A stretch of 46,095 bases of DNA, from the NCBI GenBank assembly GCA_031253995.1, contig JAIRVG010000032.1, positions 1 to 46,095 of the forward strand, written 5' to 3'. The position numbers were made by a program, and so were the translations under genes. Below are positions 44,177 through 46,095 of this stretch, one piece after another. The notes below the pieces were generated by a model, which saw only the letters and a list, made by a program, of their open reading frames with translations, was not told where the DNA came from and searched no databases. The stretch is from Paucimonas sp. (GTDB lineage: Bacteria; Pseudomonadota; Gammaproteobacteria; Pseudomonadales; Pseudomonadaceae). Positions within the stretch are counted from its first letter, which is position 1; each line of letters opens with the position of its first letter.

Positions 44177-45901
44177 ATGCCCCAGCAATGGCCGGCCGCC
44201 GATATCGCGCGGACCATCCTCGATGGTTTCGACAACTACCGCGATCACTTTCGCCAGATCACCGATGGCGCCCGCGAACGTTTCGAAAAAGCCCTCTGGC
44301 AACAGATCCAGAGCGCCGCGGCGGCGCGGATCAACCTGTACGAAGAGAAGGTCTCGGAAGTCACGGCCCGCCTGCGTGAGGTGTTCGCCGAGGACGTGCT
44401 GCTGGACGTCTCGCTGTGGCCGCTGGTGAAAAGCGCCTACATCAAGCTGATCGACCCGCGCCTCGACGACGAGCTGTCGGAGACCTGGTACAACTCGATC
44501 TTCTGCAGCCTGTTCAGCCACGACCAGATCAGCGACGGCTGCATGTTCATCCACACCACCCGGCCGTCGCTGCGTGCCCACGAGCGCGCGGCGCAGACGC
44601 GCATCTACCGTCCGGTGGGGAACCTCTCCGGGCTGCTGGCGCGGGTCTTCGAGGACTATCGCTTCGACGTGCCGTTCGCCGACCTTCCCGGCGATATCGC
44701 ACGCCTGGAGGCACAGCTGCGCGACAGCCTGCCGGACTGGGTGTGCAAGGACCCGGAGCTGCAGGTCGAGTTGTTCTCGCCGGTGCTCTACCGCAACAAG
44801 GGCGCCTACCTGGTGGGGCGCATCTTCACCCGCGACGAGCAGTGGCCGCTGGTGATCCCGCTATTGCACCGCGAAGGCCATGGCATCGAGATCGACGCGC
44901 TGATCACCGATGAAGCCGACGTGTCGATCATCTTCTCCTTCACCCGCTCGTATTTCATGGTGGATGTGCCGGTGCCGGCGGAGTTCGTCGGCTTCCTCAA
45001 GCGCATCCTGCCGGGCAAGCACGTGGCCGAGCTGTACACCTCGATCGGCTTCTACAAGCACGGCAAGTCGGAGTTCTACCGCGCCCTGATCAACCACCTG
45101 GCCAGCACCGACGACCGCTTCATCATGGCCCCGGGCGTGCGCGGCATGGTCATGAGCGTGTTCACCCTGCCGGGCTTCAACACCGTATTCAAGATCATCA
45201 AGGACCGCTTCTCGCCGTCGAAGAACGTCGACCGTGCCACGGTGATCGAGAAATACCGGCTGGTGAAGAGCGTTGATCGGGTCGGGCGCATGGCCGATAC
45301 CCAGGAGTTCTCCGATTTTCGCTTCCCGGTGAGCAAGTTCGAGCCCGAGTGCCTGGCCGAGCTGCTGGAAGTGGCGCCTTCGACGGTCAGCCTGGAAGGC
45401 GACACCGTGCTGGTGCGCCACTGCTGGACCGAGCGGCGCATGACCCCGCTCAACCTCTACCTGGAGAACGCCAACGACGCCCAGGTCCGCGAGGCCCTCG
45501 ACGACTATGGCCTGGCGATCAAGCAACTGGCGGCGGCGAACATCTTCCCTGGCGACATGCTGCTGAAGAACTTCGGCGTCACCCGCCATGGTCGGGTGGT
45601 GTTCTACGACTATGACGAGATCACCTTCCTGACCGAGGCCAACTTCCGCCACATCCCGCCGCCGCGTTTTCCCGAGGACGAGATGTCCAGCGAGCCGTGG
45701 TACTCGATCGGGCCGCATGACGTGTTCCCCGAGGAATTCCCGCCGTTCCTGTTTGCCGACATGGGGCAGCGGCGGTTGTTCAGCCAGTTGCATGGGGAAC
45801 TGTATGACGCCGATTACTGGAAGGGGCTGCAGGAGGCGATCCGGGCGGGGAAGGTGATCGATGTGTTTCCGTATCGGCGCAAGAGCAGGGATGAGGTCTA
45901 G
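44177..45901 (+). CDS. aceK: Isocitrate dehydrogenase kinase/phosphatase
   Basis: A 574-aa protein, usual AceK length. Signatures: [52 protein letters not shown] and [22 protein letters not shown] (ATP and metal site with DYDE). It phosphorylates and dephosphorylates isocitrate dehydrogenase to direct carbon to the glyoxylate shunt on acetate. ATG 44177 ([18 protein letters not shown]) behind AGAGG is the start; upstream in-frame ATGs are unlikely. It is alone, not beside aceA/aceB. Confidence 0.95.
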   Translation: MPQQWPAADIARTILDGFDNYRDHFRQITDGARERFEKALWQQIQSAAAARINLYEEKVSEVTARLREVFAEDVLLDVSLWPLVKSAYIKLIDPRLDDELSETWYNSIFCSLFSHDQISDGCMFIHTTRPSLRAHERAAQTRIYRPVGNLSGLLARVFEDYRFDVPFADLPGDIARLEAQLRDSLPDWVCKDPELQVELFSPVLYRNKGAYLVGRIFTRDEQWPLVIPLLHREGHGIEIDALITDEADVSIIFSFTRSYFMVDVPVPAEFVGFLKRILPGKHVAELYTSIGFYKHGKSEFYRALINHLASTDDRFIMAPGVRGMVMSVFTLPGFNTVFKIIKDRFSPSKNVDRATVIEKYRLVKSVDRVGRMADTQEFSDFRFPVSKFEPECLAELLEVAPSTVSLEGDTVLVRHCWTERRMTPLNLYLENANDAQVREALDDYGLAIKQLAAANIFPGDMLLKNFGVTRHGRVVFYDYDEITFLTEANFRHIPPPRFPEDEMSSEPWYSIGPHDVFPEEFPPFLFADMGQRRLFSQLHGELYDADYWKGLQEAIRAGKVIDVFPYRRKSRDEV

Positions 45902-46035
45902 CCGAAATCGCCAGCTTGTTTCTTCATTCTTTATTCACAGGATTAAAGGCGGGCGGGGTTGGTGCTGGTGCTGGTGATCGTGTGTTGATCCATTTGCGAT
46001 GGCGACGCTGAGTCACCTTTTCGCCCCCCCGGCGA

Positions 46036-46062
46036 CCCCCTTTTGAAAAGCGCAAAAGGGGG
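46036..46062. repeat. GC/A-T hairpin at the window end
   Basis: Arms CCCCCTTTTG and CAAAAGGGGG around AAAAGCG, followed by AAAACGC. The sequence resembles a dispersed pseudomonad repeat; its continuation is cut off by the window end. A terminator role for aceK is possible. Confidence 0.4.
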
Positions 46063-46095
46063 CAAAACGCTCTTGCTCCTGCATCCGGCCCTGCG

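Overview
The window looks like chromosome from a fluorescent Pseudomonas, most likely the P. putida/entomophila/mosselii group. The evidence is the high GC and codon use of the right-hand 37 kb, P. putida-type REP hairpins (about 37401 and 41863), and the set of typical pseudomonad genes: rnd-ycgL, pxpABC, ptrB, cysK, lpxO, aceK. The species call is inference.

Left part (1-9.2 kb) is an accessory island, visibly AT-richer and patchy. On the minus strand it carries a Sec-exported, two-gene Rhs polymorphic toxin (4976-3522 and 3442-668). Its C-terminal 141 residues look like a GIY-YIG/URI nuclease, and a leucine-rich-repeat protein follows as likely immunity protein (656-120). Next come a truncated IS5-type transposase (5229-5577), a degenerate copy of a tRNA-Ser 3' end that looks like an old attachment site (5671-5695), two hairpins, two unrecognised AT-rich genes (6099-6638, 6648-7301) and a decayed tyrosine-integrase gene (7528-7858). 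The island ends with a 300-aa protein (7973-8875) that has the composition and strand pattern of aerolysin/ETX-MTX2 beta-pore-forming toxins. The island thus holds two different candidate toxins beside recombination debris.

From 9.2 to 14 kb lies a metabolic accessory block: an FAD-dependent amine/amino-acid oxidase, two divergent GcvA-like LysR regulators, an SDR protein without the usual YxxxK residues and a PNPOx-like flavoprotein. From 14.5 to 21.1 kb lies an iron-uptake signalling unit: Fur box, FecI-type sigma, FecR-type anti-sigma, second Fur box and STN-containing TonB receptor. It is followed by a small exported protein with a weak PA-IL-lectin-like end and a translationally coupled aspartyl hydroxylase/sulfotransferase pair.

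From 21 to 46 kb the content is mostly core: a YdcH-like protein, a CHMI-family isomerase, eptA behind a ColR-like box, rnd-ycgL, a 2-hydroxyacid dehydrogenase, a nitroreductase, a YcgN protein, an exported M61-like protein that has lost its zinc ligands, a TrmH-family methylase, yajD, a cyclic-nucleotide-binding protein, ptrB, a YafJ-like amidotransferase, pxpABC, a MoxR/VWA pair, a DUF748 protein, cysK, lpxO, an EamA transporter and aceK. No CRISPR array, rRNA or intact tRNA gene was seen.
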